Assembly (NCBI GenBank): GCA_016867715.1
Contig: VGIW01000015.1
Span: forward strand, 1 to 52,282
Direction: 5' to 3'
Origin: Candidatus Eisenbacteria bacterium
GTDB taxonomy: Bacteria; Orphanbacterota; Orphanbacteria; Orphanbacterales; Orphanbacteraceae
DNA: 52,282 nt
Made by a program: the position numbers and the translations under genes. The notes under the pieces are model-generated. The model was given only the letters and a program-made list of their open reading frames with translations. It made no database searches and had not been told where the DNA came from. Shown here piece by piece: positions 50,393 through 52,282 of the stretch. Numbering within the stretch: position 1 is the stretch's first letter; each line of letters starts with the position of its first letter.

Positions 50393-51664
50393 ATGGGGGA
50401 CGTGAAGACGACGGCGGACAAGGCGCGCGTTCCGACTCCCACGGGTCCCGTCTCGTACGACGTCCATCCGTTTCTCGATCCGAGGTTCCCGAGCCGCTAC
50501 GCCCCCCTCGCGCGGATCTGGGTCGCGACGATGCGGCGCGCCCTCGCCGACCCGGTCTACTACGCGGAGATGCTCCGCTCGTACGCCAAGCCGGTGAGCG
50601 AGAAGGGGAGCTCGAGCGTCCTTCTCGGGCGTTACTTCCGCGACGCGGACGCGTATCTCGACGATCTTCTCCTTCTCGTCCCCCCCTCCTTCGCGGCCCA
50701 GATGCGCCCCCTCCCCGACACGCGGAGGGCAAACGACATGCTCCGCCTCTTCCGCTCGGCGATCGACGGCGAGGACTCGAGGACCCGTTACGAGGCGCAG
50801 AGGAAGCTCTATCTCGCGAAGCTTCTCTTCGACGTCGACCACTGCCGGAGCGTTCGGGACGGTCCCCGCCATCAGGCGCGCTTCGAGAGGATCCTCAAGG
50901 AGAACCTTTGGGTCGATCTCGTCGGCCATCGGAGCATCGAGGTGTGCTGCCGCTTCGCGGAGGCGAAAGACGGCGAGCAGGCCTTCGAGGTCGGCGTTCC
51001 CCCCGATCCAGGAGCGACCTGCTGGCGCTTCCAAGTGAAGATGCTCCCGGCGAAGAACGGCGACGCCGAGGTGCCTATCTACCATTATCGTTCACGCTTC
51101 AAGAGAGAGGCGAACCCGGAGCCGGGGCGCCCCTCGAAGAACGGCTTCCTCACGCTGACCGAGAGGCCCCGCTGGCCGGGGCTCGGACGCCGGAGCGGAT
51201 CGATCGTGAGCAAGATGCTCCGGCGGGGAATCGCCGACCCGCAGATGGTCGAGGATCTCCTCGGCGCGATGTTCATCGTCGGCGATCGGCGCCAGGCGTA
51301 CGCGCTCGAGCGCCGGCTCATCCACATGCTGGGCGGGCCGCTGCGATGGCGCGATCGGGTCGACACGCTCGCCGGGGAAAAAGACCGCCGCAAGATGGGC
51401 GTCCGCTCGTCGAGCGGTTTTCGCGTGCTGAAGTCGATCGTGGATGTCTTGACGGACGACCCGGGCGGGGCCGGCCCGTATTTCTTCGGGGTCGAGGTTC
51501 AGATCTTCCCGCTCGAGGACTACCTTCGCACGCTCCACGCGCGCCACTTCGCGAGCCACTACGCGTACAAGAGACGCCAGTTCCTCCACGATCTCCTTCC
51601 GATGCTCTTCCCGAGCGAGATCTACGGAAAAGAGACCGCTCACCTGGCCGCCGAATCGAAGTGA
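50393..51664 (+). CDS. Divergent RelA/SpoT-type synthetase-domain protein with novel N-terminal domain
   Basis: 423 residues from ATG 50393 (GAGG just upstream). Residues 265-395 align by eye with the RelA/SpoT (p)ppGpp synthetase domain: SGSIVSKMLRRG matches the K-S-x-x-S-I-x-x-K-M segment; EDLLGAMFIV carries the Mg-binding Asp (D288); GVEVQI has the catalytic Glu (E368); HARHFASHYAYKRR matches the MHxxAExGxAxHWxYK segment. The loop that is normally NGYxSLH reads SGFRVLK (341-347), so Asn, Tyr and His are replaced by Ser, Phe and Lys. About 260 N-terminal residues, helical with a Cys/Trp-containing beta segment, match no family I know. It may make an alarmone, use another nucleotide, or bind only. 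It is divergent from yggS. Confidence 0.6.
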   Translation: MGDVKTTADKARVPTPTGPVSYDVHPFLDPRFPSRYAPLARIWVATMRRALADPVYYAEMLRSYAKPVSEKGSSSVLLGRYFRDADAYLDDLLLLVPPSFAAQMRPLPDTRRANDMLRLFRSAIDGEDSRTRYEAQRKLYLAKLLFDVDHCRSVRDGPRHQARFERILKENLWVDLVGHRSIEVCCRFAEAKDGEQAFEVGVPPDPGATCWRFQVKMLPAKNGDAEVPIYHYRSRFKREANPEPGRPSKNGFLTLTERPRWPGLGRRSGSIVSKMLRRGIADPQMVEDLLGAMFIVGDRRQAYALERRLIHMLGGPLRWRDRVDTLAGEKDRRKMGVRSSSGFRVLKSIVDVLTDDPGGAGPYFFGVEVQIFPLEDYLRTLHARHFASHYAYKRRQFLHDLLPMLFPSEIYGKETAHLAAESK

Positions 51665-51849
51665 TCGGTACTAAGTACACAACCCCCGCGCTGAGGAAGC
51701 GGCGAAGGAAGGAAGGCCTCGTAGGCGTCTTCTCGCGCGACCGAGGCGGGCACCCGTCCCGGTGGGGCGGGTCGCCGAGGAAGCTCCCGGAGCGCGGGAG
51801 CGCGAAGGGAGATCCGCGTCCGCAGTAGAAAACGCGCGCGGAACCCAGG
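51665..51849. repeat. Copy of the dispersed intergenic repeat filling a convergent gap
   Basis: It occupies exactly the space between the stop of the RelA/SpoT-like gene and the stop of the glutamine synthetase gene. It matches the 42747-43007 element over about 160 bases (GAGGAAGCGGCGAAGG, CGCGCGACCGAGGCGGGCAC, CCGAGGAAGCTCCCGGAGCG and the CCCAGG end) but lacks the second inverted terminus. Confidence 0.75.
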
Positions 51850-52282
51850 TCACATGGAGGAGAGCTCCTCGATCGTCCGATCGATGAGCCGCTTCGGGAA
51901 GATTCCCCCCTCCTCGAACACGCCGCGATCCTTCCGGAGCGCGAGGACTACATCCTCGAAGTTGTGCGGGATCGGCTCCGCGGCGCGGCGATCCCGATCG
52001 ATCCGGCCCGAGTCGGTCTCCGCGAGGATCTGATCGATCCCCTCTGCCTCGGCGCCCCACGCCACTGCTTGCGCCACGCCGGCGAGGAGAAGATACGGGT
52101 GGGCCGATCCGTCGGGGAGACGAAACTCGATCGTCGGCGGGCTCACGAGCCGCCCCTTCTCGGTGCGCGCGGAGATCGGGATCCGGACCAGGGCCCTCCG
52201 GTCCGCATCTCCCCACATCACCGAGTGAGGGGATTCCTTCCCCTGCGAGAGCCTCGCGAACGAACCGCCGGTTCGGTTTCCG
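51850..52282 (-). CDS. Glutamine synthetase, C-terminal part (5' end beyond window)
   Basis: 144 codons are visible, open to the right edge on the minus strand. The segment SPHSVMWGDADRRALVRIP and TIEFRLPDGSAHPYLLLAGVAQA matches the conserved C-terminal active-site region of glutamine synthetases (MxWGxxNRxAxxRIP, then ExRxPDxxANPYLALA). The C-terminus EPIPHNFEDVVLALRKDRGVFEEGGIFPKRLID is longer and more divergent than in typical GlnA, so the type (GSI variant or a GS-like ligase) is undecided. It joins glutamate and ammonia with ATP if it is a true glutamine synthetase. It is convergent with the RelA/SpoT-like gene. Confidence 0.8.
   Translation of the reverse strand, partial: GNRTGGSFARLSQGKESPHSVMWGDADRRALVRIPISARTEKGRLVSPPTIEFRLPDGSAHPYLLLAGVAQAVAWGAEAEGIDQILAETDSGRIDRDRRAAEPIPHNFEDVVLALRKDRGVFEEGGIFPKRLIDRTIEELSSM

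Overview
This is a GC-rich chromosomal segment from a Gram-negative (diderm) bacterium, probably an uncultured lineage near the FCB group such as Eisenbacteria, Krumholzibacteriota or Latescibacterota. I infer this from gene content, not from a marker-gene tree. The supporting features are giant Ig-like exported proteins, a gingipain-type C25 protease and a beta-helix protein with FlgD/type-IX-like C-terminal modules, FG-GAP and TPR proteins, lipoproteins, LspA and an eukaryote-like IleRS. No phage, conjugative, CRISPR or transposase genes were seen.

Layout. 1-6709: a giant exported protein (minus strand, runs off the left edge). 7286-8967: a thrombospondin-type-3 barrel protein coupled to a DUF1844 protein. 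9200-10201: an exported beta-helix protein. 10202-11351: a hairpin-rich non-coding stretch, then tRNA-Asp. 11483-17239: a peptidoglycan-recycling operon (sodium:solute symporter, AnmK, SpoIID/LytB lipoprotein, NagZ-like GH3). 17411-23287: a C25 protease and an FG-GAP protein transcribed divergently from recognisable promoters. 23268-30452: an operon of beta-helix protein, membrane GT-C glycosyltransferase with TPRs, sulfatase-fold lipoprotein with TPRs, and a TPR protein. 30578-35545: four small or medium exported proteins, three of them behind TTGACA-N18 promoters. 35961-42731: a minus-strand run of RsbV, RsbW, SpoIIE-type phosphatase, ABC transporter pair, RuvX, MltG, a small membrane protein and tRNA-Val. 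43038-50257: a housekeeping run of YggS, YggT, DivIVA, IleS, a DksA/TraR-type protein, LspA and an RluA-family synthase. 50393-51664: a divergent RelA/SpoT-like protein. 51850-end: the C-terminus of a glutamine synthetase.

Most operons are joined by 4-base start/stop overlaps (ATGA, GTGA, TTGA). The cell-envelope theme is strong: muropeptide uptake and recycling, MltG, DivIVA, LspA, and a large exported-protein repertoire.

The most interesting observations are: (1) a 15-residue C-terminal tail, ATExx[SN]WG[AS]VK[SQ][LM][FY]R, ending three otherwise different exported proteins, while a related beta-helix passenger carries a FlgD-like tail instead; (2) a RelA/SpoT-type synthetase domain with altered nucleotide-binding residues fused to an unrecognised N-terminal domain; (3) a dispersed intergenic repeat family, one copy bounded by 24-bp terminal inverted repeats, two copies ending exactly at a stop codon; (4) two non-coding regions with multi-hairpin RNA potential; (5) a tandem palindromic operator-like site upstream of the muropeptide operon.
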